Assembly: GCF_018704125.1 (NCBI RefSeq)
Contig: NZ_JAGTIS010000001.1
Coordinates: 558,001 to 622,000, forward strand
Direction: 5' to 3'
DNA: 64,000 bases
Source of the DNA: Metapseudomonas boanensis
Lineage (GTDB): Bacteria > Pseudomonadota > Gammaproteobacteria > Pseudomonadales > Pseudomonadaceae
Shown here: positions 44,659-55,764 of the stretch, one piece after another
Position numbering within the stretch: the stretch's first letter is position 1
Layout of the letters: every line of letters starts with the position of its first letter
Translations under genes and position numbers: made by a program
Notes under the pieces: model-generated
What the model was told of the DNA's origin: nothing
The model's database searches: none
What the model saw: the letters and a program-made list of their open reading frames with translations, nothing else

Positions 44659-46803
44659 TCAGGCGCGGAACTGCTTCATCAAGCCTTGCTGATGGTTGGC
44701 CAACTCGTTGAGGCGGTGACTGACCTCGGCCGACCGTCCGGCCTGGCCGGAAAGCGATTCGGTCACATCGCGGATCGCCTCGACGTTTCGGTTGATTTCT
44801 TCTGCGACGCTGCTTTGCTCTTCCGCGGCACTGGCAATTTGCAAATTCATCTCGGTAATCAGATTGACGGCCTCGCCAATGCGCTGCAGCGCGTCCACGG
44901 CCTGCTGCACTTGGACGACGTTTTCCTGGGCCAGGCCATGGCTGCTGTGCATGGCGTGGCTCACATCCCGGGTGCCGGATTGGAGGTCGTCGATGACCTG
45001 GCGGATTTCCTCCACCGGGTCCTGGGTGCGCTGGGCCAAGCTGCGCACTTCGTCGGCCACCACGGCAAAACCGCGACCGGCATCCCCGGCACGCGCCGCC
45101 TCGATGGCTGCATTGAGTGCCAGCAGGTTGGTCTGCCCGGCGATCGCGCAGATCACTTCCAGCACCGAGCCGATCTGTTCGCTGCTCTGGGCCAGCGCCT
45201 GGAGTTGCTGCATGGCCTGGTTCATGTCACGGGCCAGGGCCTGGATGGCCTCGGTGGTGCGGGTAATCACGCCCAGCCCCTCGCGGCTGGCCAGGTCGGC
45301 ATTGCGGGCAGCATCGACAGCCTGTGCAGCGCTTTGTGCCGAGGCGTTGGCGGTGGCGGACATCTCATGCAGGGCAGTGGCCACCTGGTCGATTTCACGG
45401 AACTGCTGCTGCATGCCTTCGCTGGTCTGCTGTGAAATGAGCGCGGACTGATCGGCGGTTTGCCGGGCATCGCGCACGGTGCCCTGGACCTTGGCAATGA
45501 CCGGTTGCAGCTTGTCCAGAAAGCGATTGAAGGCGAGGGCGAGCCGGCCCAGTTCGTCGCAGCGCGGATAATCCAGGCGTCGGGTCAGGTCGCCTTCGCC
45601 CTCGGCGATGTCCTCTAGCATGGCCGCCAGGCGCAGCACCGGGCGGGTGACGCCACGTGCCGCCAGCCAGATCAGGGCGATTCCGAGCAATGCAGCCAGC
45701 AAGCCAAGGGTGAACTCCAGAGCCGAGCTTTGCAGGTGCTCGTGGTCCAGTTGATCCTTCAGTTTCTGAGCCGGCGCGAGCAATACCTGATGCGGCACCC
45801 TCAGCAGCACACTCCAGGGCTTGGCGCCGCCGATGGGCTCCAGCGGCTCGAGCACGCTGATCTGGGTTGGATCATCGAAGCTGTGGGGCTCGGAGCGGCT
45901 CTGGTAGTCGAGCAGCGTGGTAGCCTGCTCCGGCAGCAGTTCCCGGAGGCGTTTCCCCAGCTGGGTCGCATCCTCGCTGTTGGCGGCGATGACTCCGGAT
46001 GGGCTGATGATACTGACGTGGCCGTTGCCCTCGAAGAGTTCCCGGCTGCTGGCCAGACTGCTTTGCTGGAGGCTGTCGAGGCTGATGTCCAGACCGATCA
46101 CGGCGATGGTGCGGTCGTTCTCCAACAACGGAAAAGCCACGCTGGTGACCAGCTTCGGGGTCCCCGACGATGCATCGAAGTAGGGTTCCAGGACGCAAAT
46201 CTGAAGACTGTCCCGAGGGCAGGTGAAGAACGCGTTGAAGGGGGCGCCGCTGGGACCAGGCGAGGTGTCGGCCAGCAGCTTCTCATCGCCGGGCACGGCC
46301 TGTAGTTCACCGGGGTTGGCTTGCAACCAATAGAGGGCGAAGCGCCCCGTGTCATTGCTGCCGACGTCACCTCGGCCACGAAAGTCGGCATCCCGGCCGT
46401 CCAGGGCGTTGGGTTCGAAGATCAGGAACAGGCCCAATAATTCGGACCGTTGCTGCACGGCTTGGCGCAGGGCTTCGGTCAGGGCTTCGCGCAGCGCCAG
46501 GGAGCTGATCTCGCCTTTGGCGGCCCGTTCGCGCAGGTAGAGCAGATGCCGCGCCAGGCCAACGCCAAAGTCGTGGGTGCGGTTGAAGGTGCGCTGTATC
46601 TGTAGCGCCTGCACCTTGCCCTGGGCCTGGAGGTTGAGGCGGGCGGCCTCGGCCAGCATGGCGCTGCTGGAGTCCTTGACCCGTTCCGTGCTGGCGCGGG
46701 TCTGGTACAGCGAAAGCCCTACCAGCAAGGCTACGACCAGGATCAGGCAGAGGCTGGCGAGCAGGGTGATCTTGCTTTGGATGCTGAGGATGCTATTGGG
46801 CAT
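44659..46803 (-). CDS. Methyl-accepting chemotaxis protein (TlpQ-like)
   Basis: The 714-residue chemoreceptor has an N-terminal helix, a large periplasmic dCache-type sensor (about residues 40-360), a second helix (about 370-390), HAMP ([23 protein letters not shown]) and the cytoplasmic signalling tip ([20 protein letters not shown]). P. aeruginosa TlpQ is also 714 residues as I remember and senses histamine and polyamines, so that is the best guess. The ligand pocket cannot be checked here. The ribosome site before the ATG is weak. Confidence 0.9.
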   Translation of the reverse strand: MPNSILSIQSKITLLASLCLILVVALLVGLSLYQTRASTERVKDSSSAMLAEAARLNLQAQGKVQALQIQRTFNRTHDFGVGLARHLLYLRERAAKGEISSLALREALTEALRQAVQQRSELLGLFLIFEPNALDGRDADFRGRGDVGSNDTGRFALYWLQANPGELQAVPGDEKLLADTSPGPSGAPFNAFFTCPRDSLQICVLEPYFDASSGTPKLVTSVAFPLLENDRTIAVIGLDISLDSLQQSSLASSRELFEGNGHVSIISPSGVIAANSEDATQLGKRLRELLPEQATTLLDYQSRSEPHSFDDPTQISVLEPLEPIGGAKPWSVLLRVPHQVLLAPAQKLKDQLDHEHLQSSALEFTLGLLAALLGIALIWLAARGVTRPVLRLAAMLEDIAEGEGDLTRRLDYPRCDELGRLALAFNRFLDKLQPVIAKVQGTVRDARQTADQSALISQQTSEGMQQQFREIDQVATALHEMSATANASAQSAAQAVDAARNADLASREGLGVITRTTEAIQALARDMNQAMQQLQALAQSSEQIGSVLEVICAIAGQTNLLALNAAIEAARAGDAGRGFAVVADEVRSLAQRTQDPVEEIRQVIDDLQSGTRDVSHAMHSSHGLAQENVVQVQQAVDALQRIGEAVNLITEMNLQIASAAEEQSSVAEEINRNVEAIRDVTESLSGQAGRSAEVSHRLNELANHQQGLMKQFRA

Positions 46804-46853
46804 GCGGGGCGGGCCGAGTTCAAAAGGCCGGGGCGCTGCCGCCCCGGATATGA

Positions 46854-48179
46854 TCAGAAAGTGGTGAAGAACACCAATTGGCTGTAGAGGTTGCGGTCGT
46901 CGTTACCCAGCTGGGTGCCGCCTTCGGCCGCGCTCTTGTCCGGCTGGTAGAGGCCGACCAAAGGCATGACCACCAGGCTCTCGCTCACGGCCCATTCCGC
47001 ATAAAGGTCCAGTTCGCGGCCGTCGAAGTTGCCGAGGTCAGTATCCAGGGTGTTGAAGTCGAACCACAGGGCGCCCACGCTCAGGTTCTCCAGCGGGCTG
47101 GCCTTCAGGGCGACGTGGTGGACCGCAGTGTTGCTGTTGAAGGGACCGGCGTAGTTGCCGGCAACCTCACCCTGGAACCAGGTGCCGAAGCCGCGGCTGA
47201 GGCCAAAGAACAGTGGATCGAAGGCTTCCGAGAAGCGGCTGTAGCGGTAGCTGACGCTGGGGTTCCAGGGGGTGTCGGCAAAAGTCCAGCCGGCTTCCAG
47301 GTACCAGGCGTCTTCGTTGCCGCTTTGCTTCTTGTCCTGCCAGGCGTATTCGCCGGAGAGGAACAGGTTTTCCACGCCGGCATTGCCCTGGCCACGCAGG
47401 CTGTAGGTTTTCAGTCCGGCGCGCTCGGCCTGGAAGGGCGAAGCGTATTGTTCGTCGATGTCACGGATGTCGATGGCGGTGAGGCCGATCATGCCGGCGT
47501 CCGCTACATGTTCCAGGGTACCGACGAGCATTTCCGGCTTGGCCTGGGCGCGGTTGTCGGACTTCAACCACATCAGGTCGCTGCGCCAGCCGGTCTGGCC
47601 TCCAAGGCGCAGGACGGCGGTCTGGTCAAAGTTCTTGCGGGCGGCCAGGTAATAAGCGCCGCCGCGGTCGAACTCGCCATCGGCCAAGCCTTCACCCAAG
47701 TTCAGCGCATCGCCATTGATCAGGAAACCGTCGCCGACAACGATCATCTGGCGGCCGAAGGAGAGGTCCACGCCGTCTTCGCCCAGCGCTTCGAACAGCT
47801 TGCCGGAGCGCCAGCCGAGGTAGGCATCTTCGATCTTGGTAGTGCGCTCGGAACCATCAGTGAAACCAGCGGCATCACCATCGCCCCAGGTGCCGGAGCT
47901 GAGCAGACCAAAGGCGCCATAGCCGGTGCCGGCCCCACTCAGCCCCTGGTCGAAGCTCAGGCCGTACTTGGCGTAACCCTCGCGCCAGGACGAAGAGCCT
48001 TCGTCTTTGGTGCCCGTGATGGCGTAATTCTCCTGGCTGTGGAAGAGGCCGAACATGGCCTCCAGGTTGGCGTTCAGGTGGGTGTCGTCATCGGCGTATA
48101 GCTCGTAGGCGCCGACCTGCGCGGTGGCGCCAATGAGCAGAGCAAGGGTTGAAAGACGAAACAGGGGGGACCGGACCAT
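46854..48179 (-). CDS. Outer-membrane porin (alginate-export/AlgE-like barrel)
   Basis: The 441-residue protein has a signal peptide ([24 protein letters not shown] by parts: MVRSPLFR then a hydrophobic core, cleaved near [10 protein letters not shown]) and an all-beta mature part ending in aromatic FFTTF. The alternating strands, such as [15 protein letters not shown], fit an outer-membrane barrel. It resembles the alginate_exp/AlgE class rather than OprD, but the solute is unknown. The start 48179 follows AGGAAG and is preferred to the long upstream frame. Confidence 0.8.
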   Translation of the reverse strand: MVRSPLFRLSTLALLIGATAQVGAYELYADDDTHLNANLEAMFGLFHSQENYAITGTKDEGSSSWREGYAKYGLSFDQGLSGAGTGYGAFGLLSSGTWGDGDAAGFTDGSERTTKIEDAYLGWRSGKLFEALGEDGVDLSFGRQMIVVGDGFLINGDALNLGEGLADGEFDRGGAYYLAARKNFDQTAVLRLGGQTGWRSDLMWLKSDNRAQAKPEMLVGTLEHVADAGMIGLTAIDIRDIDEQYASPFQAERAGLKTYSLRGQGNAGVENLFLSGEYAWQDKKQSGNEDAWYLEAGWTFADTPWNPSVSYRYSRFSEAFDPLFFGLSRGFGTWFQGEVAGNYAGPFNSNTAVHHVALKASPLENLSVGALWFDFNTLDTDLGNFDGRELDLYAEWAVSESLVVMPLVGLYQPDKSAAEGGTQLGNDDRNLYSQLVFFTTF

Positions 48180-48542
48180 GCGTGGCTTCCTTCTTGTAGG
48201 TATTGGTAGGGGAGCGTTTCTGGACCGGGATACTAAGGAGTTGGTAGTCACTGGCCTTGTGCCTGCTTGCCAAGCGTTTGACGCTGCGTGCCAGATTCCA
48301 TCCGGGCTGCGGAGCGTAGGCTCGGCCGAGTCCTGCGAAGTCCGGCGTCTTTGCGGTGTCTGCACGGACCGTTCCCTCTCCTTTTCAGGGAGAGGGTTGG
48401 GGAGGGGGCGTGGAAGTCTGAGCGGATTCTAAATTGGGCCGGGCATCCCGCACCCCCGGCCCCTCTACCGGAGGGATATGGGAGTAAAAACCAAAAAAAA
48501 CCGGCCCATGGGACCGGTCGAAAATTCACGCTGCAAGTTCGG
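48180..48542. other. Intergenic region between porin and paaZ
   Basis: No gene is visible in these 363 bases. It holds the porin promoter and, at its right end, the paaZ terminator. A GC-rich, CCCTCTCC-type inverted sequence lies at about 48370-48475 but is not a clear hairpin. Confidence 0.5.
48493..48518 (-). terminator. Terminator of the paa operon after paaZ
   Basis: On the minus strand ACCGGTCC-CAT-GGGCCGGT (one G-T pair) is followed by eight T. Confidence 0.85.
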
Positions 48543-50603
48543 TCAGGCTTGTTCCGGGCGCTTCAGCACCAGGGTGAGGATGTCGTAGCTGGCGACCAGC
48601 TCGCCGTTCTGGTTGGTGACTTCCACGTCCCACGCCACCACGCCTTGCGGTTCGCCTTTGGGGCTCTTCTTGCCCTGGTCGATCTTGCGTTTGCAGGTCA
48701 GGCGGGCCTGGATGGTATCGCCGATGCCAACCGGGTTGATGAAGCGCAGGGTGTCCAGACCGTAGTTGGCCAGCACCGGGCCGGGTGCCGGGGAGACGAA
48801 CAGGCCGGCGGCTGCCGAGAGCACGAAGTAGCCGTGGGCGATACGCTTGCCGAATTGGGATTCCTTGGCAGCGATTTCGTCGAAGTGCATGTAAAAGTGG
48901 TCGCCCGAGAGGCAGCCGAAGTTCACCAGGTCGGCTTCGGTGACGGTGCGGCGGTGGGTCAGTAGGGACTCGCCGATCTGCAGCTCGTCGAAGTAGCGAC
49001 GGAACGGGTGAACCTCGGATTCGATCACCTTGGCGCCGCGCACGTGTTCGCGGGTCACGGCGGCCAGCATGGTGGGCGAACCCTGGACGGCTGCGCGTTG
49101 CAGGTAGTGCGTCACGGCGCGCAGGCCACCCAGTTCTTCGCCACCACCGGCGCGACCGGGGCCACCGTGCTTGAGCACCGGCAGCGGCGAACCGTGACCG
49201 GTGGACTCGGCGGCGCACTCGCGGTCGAGGATATGCAGGCGGCCGTGCAGGGCAGCGGCTTGCGGCACTACCTTGGCGGCTACCAGTGGGTCTTTGGTCA
49301 CCAGGCTGGCGACCAGGCTACCCTTGCCGCGTGCGGCCAGGGCTATGGCTTCGTCGAGGTCGTCGTAGGCCATCAGGGTGCTGACCGGGCCAAAGGCCTC
49401 GATGTCATGGGCGCCGCCTTCAGCGTGCGGATCACGGGCCAGCAGCAGGGTGGGGGCGAAGAAAGCGCCTTCATTTACACCTTCGCCACGCGGGGCGAAG
49501 CCGTCGCGGGCGCCGAACAGCAGGTCGCTGCTGGCCAGCAGGGCGTCCAGACGCTCGGCTACGTCGGCTTGCTGGGCGTGGGATGCCAAGGCGCCCATGC
49601 GTACGCCTTCCACGGCCGGGTCACCGATCACCACCTGGGCCAGTCGCTCGCGCAGTTTGCTGGCAACGGCGTCGACATGTTTGGCGGGGACGATGGCACG
49701 GCGGATGGCGGTGCATTTCTGCCCGGCCTTGACCGTCATCTCACGAGCGACTTCCTTGACGAAGAGGTCGAACTCCGGATCACCCGGGGTGATCTCCGGT
49801 GCGAGGATGGCGCAGTTCAGCGAATCCGCCTCGGCGTTGAAGGGGATGGAGTTGCGCACGAGGTTGGGGTTTACGCGCAGCTTGGCGGCGGTATCTGCGG
49901 AGCCGGTGAAGGTCACCACGTCCTGGCCTTGCAGGCGGTCGAGCAGGTCACCGGTGCCGCCGATGATCAGCTGCAGGCTGCCCTCGGGCAGCAGGCCGGA
50001 GGCATGCATCAGGCGTACGGCGGCTTCGGTGAGGTAGCTGGTGGCGGTGGCCGGTTTGATGATGCAGGGCATGCCGGCGAGGAAGCTCGGCGCGAACTTC
50101 TCCAGCATCCCCCAGATCGGGAAGTTGAAGGCGTTGATGTGCACGGCCAGGCCGCCGCGCGGCACCAGGATGTGGGTGCCGGCGAAGGTGCCCTGCTTGC
50201 CCAGCGGCATGGCGGGGCCTTCGTGGACGATATTGCCGGACGGCAGCTCGCGGGCGCCGACGCCGGCGTAGCTGAACAGGGTGCTGGCGCCGCCCTCGAT
50301 GTCGATCCAGCTGTCGGCGCGGGTGGCGCCGCTGTGGCGGGACAGAGTGTAGAGCTGTTCCTTGTGCTCGGTCAGGTACAGGGCGAGGGCCTTGAGGCGC
50401 GCCGCGCGCTGCTGGAAGTCCAGGGCCATAAGGCTGGCGATGCCACGCTTGCGACCGTGCTCGATGGCCTCACTGAAGTCCAGGGCTTCCTCGTGGGTGC
50501 GGGCGATGGCCTGGCCGTCGATAGCGCTGCGCAGGGCCTGGGCGCCTTGCTGGCCGATCCAGCGACCGCCGATGAAGCTTTGCAGCGTGGGGGCGTTACT
50601 CAT
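48543..50603 (-). CDS. paaZ: PaaZ, oxepin-CoA hydrolase / 3-oxo-5,6-dehydrosuberyl-CoA semialdehyde dehydrogenase
   Basis: PaaZ opens the oxepin-CoA ring and oxidises the resulting aldehyde. The 686-residue fusion has an N-terminal aldehyde dehydrogenase (Glu in FNAEADSLNCA, Cys in AGQKCTAIRRA) and a C-terminal MaoC-type R-hydratase (CLSGDHFYMHFDE, GKRIAHGYFVLSAAAG). It begins after CGGAGAAAT and ends at a terminator. It is separated from the porin gene by a REP element. Confidence 0.96.
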   Translation of the reverse strand: MSNAPTLQSFIGGRWIGQQGAQALRSAIDGQAIARTHEEALDFSEAIEHGRKRGIASLMALDFQQRAARLKALALYLTEHKEQLYTLSRHSGATRADSWIDIEGGASTLFSYAGVGARELPSGNIVHEGPAMPLGKQGTFAGTHILVPRGGLAVHINAFNFPIWGMLEKFAPSFLAGMPCIIKPATATSYLTEAAVRLMHASGLLPEGSLQLIIGGTGDLLDRLQGQDVVTFTGSADTAAKLRVNPNLVRNSIPFNAEADSLNCAILAPEITPGDPEFDLFVKEVAREMTVKAGQKCTAIRRAIVPAKHVDAVASKLRERLAQVVIGDPAVEGVRMGALASHAQQADVAERLDALLASSDLLFGARDGFAPRGEGVNEGAFFAPTLLLARDPHAEGGAHDIEAFGPVSTLMAYDDLDEAIALAARGKGSLVASLVTKDPLVAAKVVPQAAALHGRLHILDRECAAESTGHGSPLPVLKHGGPGRAGGGEELGGLRAVTHYLQRAAVQGSPTMLAAVTREHVRGAKVIESEVHPFRRYFDELQIGESLLTHRRTVTEADLVNFGCLSGDHFYMHFDEIAAKESQFGKRIAHGYFVLSAAAGLFVSPAPGPVLANYGLDTLRFINPVGIGDTIQARLTCKRKIDQGKKSPKGEPQGVVAWDVEVTNQNGELVASYDILTLVLKRPEQA

Positions 50604-50657
50604 GAGGATTTCTCCGTGAACTGGCCGGAGCGAAGGGCTCCGATGTGGTTTCGTTTG

Positions 50658-50724
50658 GTAGGAGCGAGCTCTGCTCGCGAATGGGCTGGCTCGGAGCTGA
50701 TTCGCGAGCAGAGCTCGCTCCTAC
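50658..50724. repeat. REP palindrome between porin and paaZ genes
   Basis: A 24-base arm starting GTAGGAGCGAGCTCTGCTCG is followed by a 19-base spacer and its exact reverse complement. It could attenuate transcription into paaZ or stabilise the upstream mRNA. Confidence 0.85.
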
Positions 50725-50737
50725 GGGTTTTTGTGCC

Positions 50738-51991
50738 TTACCAGAGGGCCAGCGTGTAGCCGAGGATCAGGCGGTTTTCGTCGACATCGGTGGTGAGCCC
50801 GTTGCCGGAGCGGAAGGTCACGTTACGCCAGCGCAGGCTCAGGCCCTTGAGGCCGCCGCTCTGCACTACGTAGGCGAGGTCGGTATCGCGTTCCCATTCC
50901 TCACCGTCGTCGGTGGTGGTCGTTTTGACATTGCGACCGTCGACATAGCGGGTCATGAAGGTCAGGCCGGGAACGCCCAGGCTGGCGAAGTCGAAGTCGT
51001 AGCGCAGTTGCCAGGCATCTTCCTCGGCGCGGGTGAAGGTGTTGAAGGTCACCAGGTTGACCACGTACGGGTCGCCGCCATTGAGAAAGGGGAAGGCACT
51101 GTCGCCGGACATGCTCTGGAAGGCCGCGCTGAGGCGGTGCGGCCCGTGGATCAGGCTGAACATGCCGTTGAGGTTGCGGTTATCGATCTCTCCCGCCCGC
51201 TCGTTGCCATCACCGCGACTGTCGAAGTAGCGAATGTCACTGCGCAGGGTGAAGCCGGCCGGCAGCGGCTGGGTGTGCAGCAGACCGGCAAACTGCTGGC
51301 GATAGATGTCGTCCAGCGTGCCGTAGTAGTAACTGAGCGCCAACTGCGGGTTGATAGCGTAGGTGCCGCCGGCGAAGTCGAAGGCATCGCTGCTGGCTGC
51401 ACCGTAGCCGATGTCGTCGCGGCTGGAGGAGTCTCGCAGGTTAGTGCGGGTCAGGCGGCCGCCGTTGAAGGTCAGGCCCTCCAGTTCCTGGGAAGTCAGC
51501 ATGCCGCCCTGGAAGGTAGAGGAAAGCAGCCGGGTGTCGTTGTAGGTGGCTACCGGCAGCAACGGTTGCAGGGTGCCCAGGCGCAGCACGCTTTTGGAGG
51601 CCCGCAGCTTAGCGGTCAGGCCCAGTTCGCTGTAGTCATCCACCGGCTCCTTGTCGGTGGGGCCGAAGGGCAGCAGGCCGGTGCCACGACGGTCGCGGCT
51701 GGAGTCCAGCTTCACGCCCAGCTCACCAAGGGCGTCCAGGCCCACCCCCACGGTGCCTTCGGTAAAGCCGGATTCAAGGCGTGCGGTAAAGCCCTGGCCC
51801 CATTCGGCGGCTTTGGACTGCACCGCGCCCTCCTGGCGGAAGTCGCGGTTCAGGTAGTGGTTGCGCAGTTCCAGGGTGCCTTTGCTTTCTTCGACGAAGC
51901 CTGCCAGGGCCGACGCGGCAAAGGGCAGGGTGAGCGCCGCCAGCAGCAGCGCAGAAATGCGGGTGTGGGTCATTGTTCTTATATCCATCAT
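50738..51991 (-). CDS. OprD-family porin for phenylacetate (PhaK-like)
   Basis: The 417-residue porin has a signal peptide (LLLAALTLPFAASALA), the OprD start GFVEESKGTLELRNHYLNRD and the end LILGYTLALW. In P. putida the PhaK (PaaM) porin sits next to the phenylacetate permease, as here. The start could also be the ATG at 51973. It is 15 bases behind the symporter gene and is part of the paa operon. Confidence 0.88.
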   Translation of the reverse strand: MMDIRTMTHTRISALLLAALTLPFAASALAGFVEESKGTLELRNHYLNRDFRQEGAVQSKAAEWGQGFTARLESGFTEGTVGVGLDALGELGVKLDSSRDRRGTGLLPFGPTDKEPVDDYSELGLTAKLRASKSVLRLGTLQPLLPVATYNDTRLLSSTFQGGMLTSQELEGLTFNGGRLTRTNLRDSSSRDDIGYGAASSDAFDFAGGTYAINPQLALSYYYGTLDDIYRQQFAGLLHTQPLPAGFTLRSDIRYFDSRGDGNERAGEIDNRNLNGMFSLIHGPHRLSAAFQSMSGDSAFPFLNGGDPYVVNLVTFNTFTRAEEDAWQLRYDFDFASLGVPGLTFMTRYVDGRNVKTTTTDDGEEWERDTDLAYVVQSGGLKGLSLRWRNVTFRSGNGLTTDVDENRLILGYTLALW

Positions 51992-52006
51992 CCGGTTCGA
52001 CTGGGC

Positions 52007-53653
52007 TCAGTGGCGGCTGGCAGCGGCTGCGCCGATGCCGGTCATGGAGCGAATGAATTGCGCCAGGTAACGGCCGCGTTCCTCGCGGGCACGCTCTGAA
52101 CTGTCGGTCACCGAGAGCAGCCAGGCACTGAAGAAGGCCAGCCCCATGGAGAACAGCGCTGGGTTGGAGTAGGGGAACAGGGCTTTGTCGTGATGCAGCA
52201 CGTTCACCCAGACCGCCGGGCTGAGTACCAGCAGGACGATGGCCGAGAGCAGGCCGGCAACGCTGCCCGCAACGGCGCCACGGGTGGTCAGGCCTTTCCA
52301 GAACATGGAGAGGAACAGCACCGGGAAGTTGACCGAGGCGGCGATGGCCAGCACCAGGCCGGAGAGGAAGGCGATGTTCTGCGACTCGAACAGCAGGCCA
52401 AGGATCACCGCCAGCACGCCAATACACAGGGTGGCGATGCGGGAGACGCGCATTTCTTCGCGCTCGGTCGCCTTGCCCTTGCGAATCACGCAGGCATAGA
52501 GGTCGTGGGAGATCGCCGACGCACCGGAGAGCGCCAGGCCCGCAACCACGGCGAGGATGGTGGCGAAGGCCACGGCCGAGATGAAGCCGAGAAACAGGCT
52601 GCCGCCCACAGCATGGGACAGGTGCACTGCAACCATATTGCCGCCGCCGATGATGGCACCCGCTGCATCACGGAACTCGGGGTTGGTGCCGACCATGACG
52701 ATGGAGCCGAAGCCGACCACGATCAGCAGCAGGTAGAAGTAGCCGATGAAGCCAGTGGCGTAGAACACGCTCTTGCGCGCTTCCTTGGCGCTGCCAACGG
52801 TGAAGAAGCGCATGAGGATATGCGGCAGGCCGGCGGTGCCGAACATCATGCCGAGACCCAGGGAGATGGCGTCGATTGGGTTCGACAGCAAGCCGCCGGG
52901 CGCCATGATCGCGGTGCCTTTGGCATGCACGGAGGTCGCGGCGGCGAACATGGCTTCGGTGCTGAAGCCGAAGTGCTTGAGGACCATGAAGGCCATGAAG
53001 CTGGTGCCCGAGAGCAGCAGAACCGCCTTGATGATTTGTACCCAGGTGGTGGCCAGCATGCCGCCGAATGTCACGTAGCAAACCATCAGCACGCCCACCA
53101 GCAGCACCGCTTGCAGGTAGGAAAGGCCAAACAGCAGTTCGATCAGCTTGCCGGCGCCGACCATCTGCGCCACCAGGTACATCAGCGCCACGGTCAGGGT
53201 GCCAAAGGCGGCTGTGATACGGATCGGGCTCTGATCCAGACGATAGGAAACCACGTCAGCGAAGGTGTACTTGCCCAGGTTGCGCAGGCGTTCGGCGATC
53301 AGGAACAGGATGATCGGCCAGCCGGCGAGTACGCCCAGGGCGTAGAGCAGACCGTCGTAGCCATTCATGAACATCATCGCGGAAATGCCCAGGAAGGACG
53401 CCGCACTGATCATGTCACCGGCGATCGCCAGGCCGTTCTGGAAGCCGGTGAGGCCGCCGCCGGCGGTGTAGAAATCGGCGGTCGAGTGGGTGCGCAGGGC
53501 GGCCCAGCGGGTAATGCCGAGGGTGAAGAGGACGAACAGCAGGAACATGCCAATGGCGTTCCAGTTCAACGGACGCGCGGCGGTTTCCGCGGCGAGGGCG
53601 TTGTCGGCAATCAGGATGCCGCCGGCGAGCAACAGGCTGTGCAGGGCTTTCAT
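52007..53653 (-). CDS. paaL: Sodium:solute symporter, phenylacetate permease (PhaJ/ActP-like)
   Basis: The 548-residue membrane protein has a leader-like first helix and about 13 further helices with SSS-family signatures ([45 protein letters not shown]). It is close to acetate permease ActP; its place between paaE and the phenylacetate porin points to phenylacetate. Its ATG overlaps the stop of the DUF485 gene (ATGA). A GTG at 53662 is an alternative start. Confidence 0.9.
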   Translation of the reverse strand: MKALHSLLLAGGILIADNALAAETAARPLNWNAIGMFLLFVLFTLGITRWAALRTHSTADFYTAGGGLTGFQNGLAIAGDMISAASFLGISAMMFMNGYDGLLYALGVLAGWPIILFLIAERLRNLGKYTFADVVSYRLDQSPIRITAAFGTLTVALMYLVAQMVGAGKLIELLFGLSYLQAVLLVGVLMVCYVTFGGMLATTWVQIIKAVLLLSGTSFMAFMVLKHFGFSTEAMFAAATSVHAKGTAIMAPGGLLSNPIDAISLGLGMMFGTAGLPHILMRFFTVGSAKEARKSVFYATGFIGYFYLLLIVVGFGSIVMVGTNPEFRDAAGAIIGGGNMVAVHLSHAVGGSLFLGFISAVAFATILAVVAGLALSGASAISHDLYACVIRKGKATEREEMRVSRIATLCIGVLAVILGLLFESQNIAFLSGLVLAIAASVNFPVLFLSMFWKGLTTRGAVAGSVAGLLSAIVLLVLSPAVWVNVLHHDKALFPYSNPALFSMGLAFFSAWLLSVTDSSERAREERGRYLAQFIRSMTGIGAAAASRH

Positions 53654-53958
53654 TGGGCGCACTCCTGCTTCAGCTTGTCGTTCAGCGGGTCCAGTATGGC
53701 GTTGGTGCGCTGCACGTAGATGCCGGTCAGGGCGAAGGAGAGAATGACGATGACCACGCCCACCAACATGCCAACGGTAGTGACCCCGCCGCTGAGGGAT
53801 TGGCCGAGGACGCCGGGGGCGAAGGCCACCAGCAGCACGAAGCCGTAATAGATCACCAGCATGGCCGCGGTCAGCGACCAGGTCAGGCGCTGCTTGCGGC
53901 GAACCAGTTGAAGGAAATCTGGATGCTGACGGATTCGATCAAGGTCTTGCGGGGTCAT
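53650..53958 (-). CDS. DUF485 small membrane protein, partner of the symporter
   Basis: The 102-residue protein has two hydrophobic helices ([18 protein letters not shown] and [20 protein letters not shown]) and the DUF485 start [20 protein letters not shown]. This family (YjcH) regularly precedes ActP-type symporters. The start 53958 follows a GAGAG. The stop overlaps the symporter start. Confidence 0.92.
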   Translation of the reverse strand: MTPQDLDRIRQHPDFLQLVRRKQRLTWSLTAAMLVIYYGFVLLVAFAPGVLGQSLSGGVTTVGMLVGVVIVILSFALTGIYVQRTNAILDPLNDKLKQECAQ

Positions 53959-54037
53959 GGTTGCTCTCTCTTGTTGTGATTGTGAGGCGGTGCTTTGAGG
54001 GGCCGACGGCAAGGCCCGGGTATTGCTCTGGTTCTTG

Positions 54038-54115
54038 TAGGAGCCAGCTTGCTGGCGAAGCTCTTTGGAGCTCCGCTTTCGCGAGCAAGGACTCGGCGTC
54101 CCTCTCGCTCCTACA
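54038..54115. repeat. REP-type repeat between paaE and DUF485 gene
   Basis: GTAGGAGCCAGCTTGCTGG at the left faces a TTCGCGAGCAAGG...CTCGCTCCTAC half at the right. The two arms are different REP variants, so the palindrome is imperfect. Confidence 0.7.
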
Positions 54116-54131
54116 GATCGTTTGCCCTTAG

Positions 54132-55208
54132 TCAGAGCTGGTCGAAGTCGAGGACTACCTTGTCGCTGATCGGGAAGGTCTGGCAGGACAGGACATAGCC
54201 CGCTGCCACCTCGTAGTCCTCCAGGGCGAAGTTGCTGTCCATTTCCACCTCGCCCTCGACCACCTTGCACTTGCAGGTCGAGCACACGCCGGCCTTGCAG
54301 GAGTAGGGCAGTTCGGCACCCTGGGCGTTGCCGGCGTCGAGGACGCTGACACTGTTGCGCGGCAGTTCGAAGGACAGCTCGCGGCCATCGCTGATGACAG
54401 TGATCTGGCTCACTGCGCCATCGGTGGCACGGGCGGCCTCGCGGGCTTCGCGCTTCTCGCTGCTGCCGGCGGCGGCGAACAACTCGAAGTGGATGCGCTC
54501 GGCCGGCATGCCGTTGCCCTTTAGCTGGTCGCGGACGGTTTCGGTCATGGCCTGCGGGCCGCAGATGAAGGCGGCGTCCAGGGCCTTGACGTCAATCCAG
54601 CGGGAGAACAGTTGGCCGCATTTGTCGGCGTCGATACGGCCGTTGTAGAGGTCAACATCCTGCTGTTCCCGGCTGAACACGAAGATCAGGTTGAGGCGCT
54701 GCAGGTAGCGGTTCTTCAGGTCCTCCAGTTGCTCGCGGAACAGCGCCGAGCCGCTGGAGCGGTTGCCGTAGAGCAGGGTCACGCGGCTGTGGGGCTCGGC
54801 TTCCAGAGTGGTCTTGATGATCGACAGGATCGGCGTAATGCCGCTGCCGGCAGCCACCGCCAGGTAGTTGCCATGGCGCGCGGTATCCAGCGGGACGAAG
54901 AAGTGCCCCGAGGGCGGCATCACTTCCAGGCTCTGGCCGGCCTTGAGTTGTTCGTTGGCATAGGCGGAAAAGCGGCCGCCGGGCATGCGCTTGATCGCCA
55001 CGCGCAGTTCGCCGTCATTGACGCCGGTGCAGATGGAGTAGGAGCGACGCACTTCTTCACCGTCGAGCTGGGTGCGCATCACCAGGTGCTGACCTTGGGT
55101 GAAGCGGAAGCTGTCGGCCAGATCGGCAGGAACGTCGAAGGCGATGGACACCGCGTCGCGGGTTTCCGGGCGCACTTCCTTGATCGTCAGGCTATGGAAT
55201 TTGCTCAT
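54132..55208 (-). CDS. paaE: PaaE, phenylacetyl-CoA epoxidase reductase
   Basis: PaaE passes electrons from NADPH to the PaaABC epoxidase. The 358-residue protein has an FAD domain (RRSYSICTG), an NADP domain (AAGSGITPILSIIK, CGPQAM) and a C-terminal 2Fe-2S ferredoxin domain with four Cys (CKAGVCSTCKCKV, then YVLSCQT). ATG 55208 gives the normal length. It is 25 bases after paaD. Confidence 0.96.
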   Translation of the reverse strand: MSKFHSLTIKEVRPETRDAVSIAFDVPADLADSFRFTQGQHLVMRTQLDGEEVRRSYSICTGVNDGELRVAIKRMPGGRFSAYANEQLKAGQSLEVMPPSGHFFVPLDTARHGNYLAVAAGSGITPILSIIKTTLEAEPHSRVTLLYGNRSSGSALFREQLEDLKNRYLQRLNLIFVFSREQQDVDLYNGRIDADKCGQLFSRWIDVKALDAAFICGPQAMTETVRDQLKGNGMPAERIHFELFAAAGSSEKREAREAARATDGAVSQITVISDGRELSFELPRNSVSVLDAGNAQGAELPYSCKAGVCSTCKCKVVEGEVEMDSNFALEDYEVAAGYVLSCQTFPISDKVVLDFDQL

Positions 55209-55233
55209 TGTTCTTCTCCGACGGCGGCGCCGT

Positions 55234-55764
55234 TCAGATGCACTTGAAGTAGTCGAAAGGCTCCAGACAGTCCTTGCAGCGATAAAGCGCTTTGCAGGCG
55301 GTGGAGCCGAACTCGCTGAGGCGCTCGGTATGGGCGCTGCCGCATTGCGGGCAGCACACTTCCGGCGTCTTGCCCAGCAGGCTGAGCTTGCTGGAGCTGC
55401 CCACTGGTGGGGCGATGCCATATACGCGTAGGCGTTCGCGGCCTTCTGCGCTGATCCAGTCCGTTGTCCAGGCCGGTGTCAGGCAGCGCTCCAGGCGCGG
55501 GGCGAAGCCCGCGCCCAGCAGCGCCTGCTCGATGTCACGCTCGATGACCTCGGTGGCCGGGCACCCGGAGTAGGTGGGAGTCACCACCACGTGCAACTCG
55601 CCGTCCTGCTCGTCGACTGCGCGGACGATGCCGAGGTCGACGACGCTGACCACCGGGACTTCCGGGTCCATGACCGCGCCCAGCACATGCCAGGCGCGGC
55701 TCAGGTCCTCGGTGCCGAGCGGCCCGCGGACGCGGTCGCTGGCGATCAGCTCACCAGGTCGCAT
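55234..55764 (-). CDS. paaD: PaaD, phenylacetyl-CoA epoxidase maturation protein
   Basis: The 176-residue protein has a DUF59/MIP18 domain (LGAVMDPEVPVVSVVDLGIV, TPTYSGCPATEVI) and a C-terminal zinc ribbon (CCPQCGS, YRCKDCLEPF). PaaD is needed for active epoxidase, probably in iron-cluster supply to PaaE. ATG 55764 overlaps the end of paaC by 14 bases. Confidence 0.94.
   Translation of the reverse strand: MRPGELIASDRVRGPLGTEDLSRAWHVLGAVMDPEVPVVSVVDLGIVRAVDEQDGELHVVVTPTYSGCPATEVIERDIEQALLGAGFAPRLERCLTPAWTTDWISAEGRERLRVYGIAPPVGSSSKLSLLGKTPEVCCPQCGSAHTERLSEFGSTACKALYRCKDCLEPFDYFKCI

Noticed and set aside
52190-53719. Plus-strand 509-codon frame opposite the symporter gene
   Set aside because: It is rich in His, Gln and Glu and is the complement of a clear SSS-family gene.
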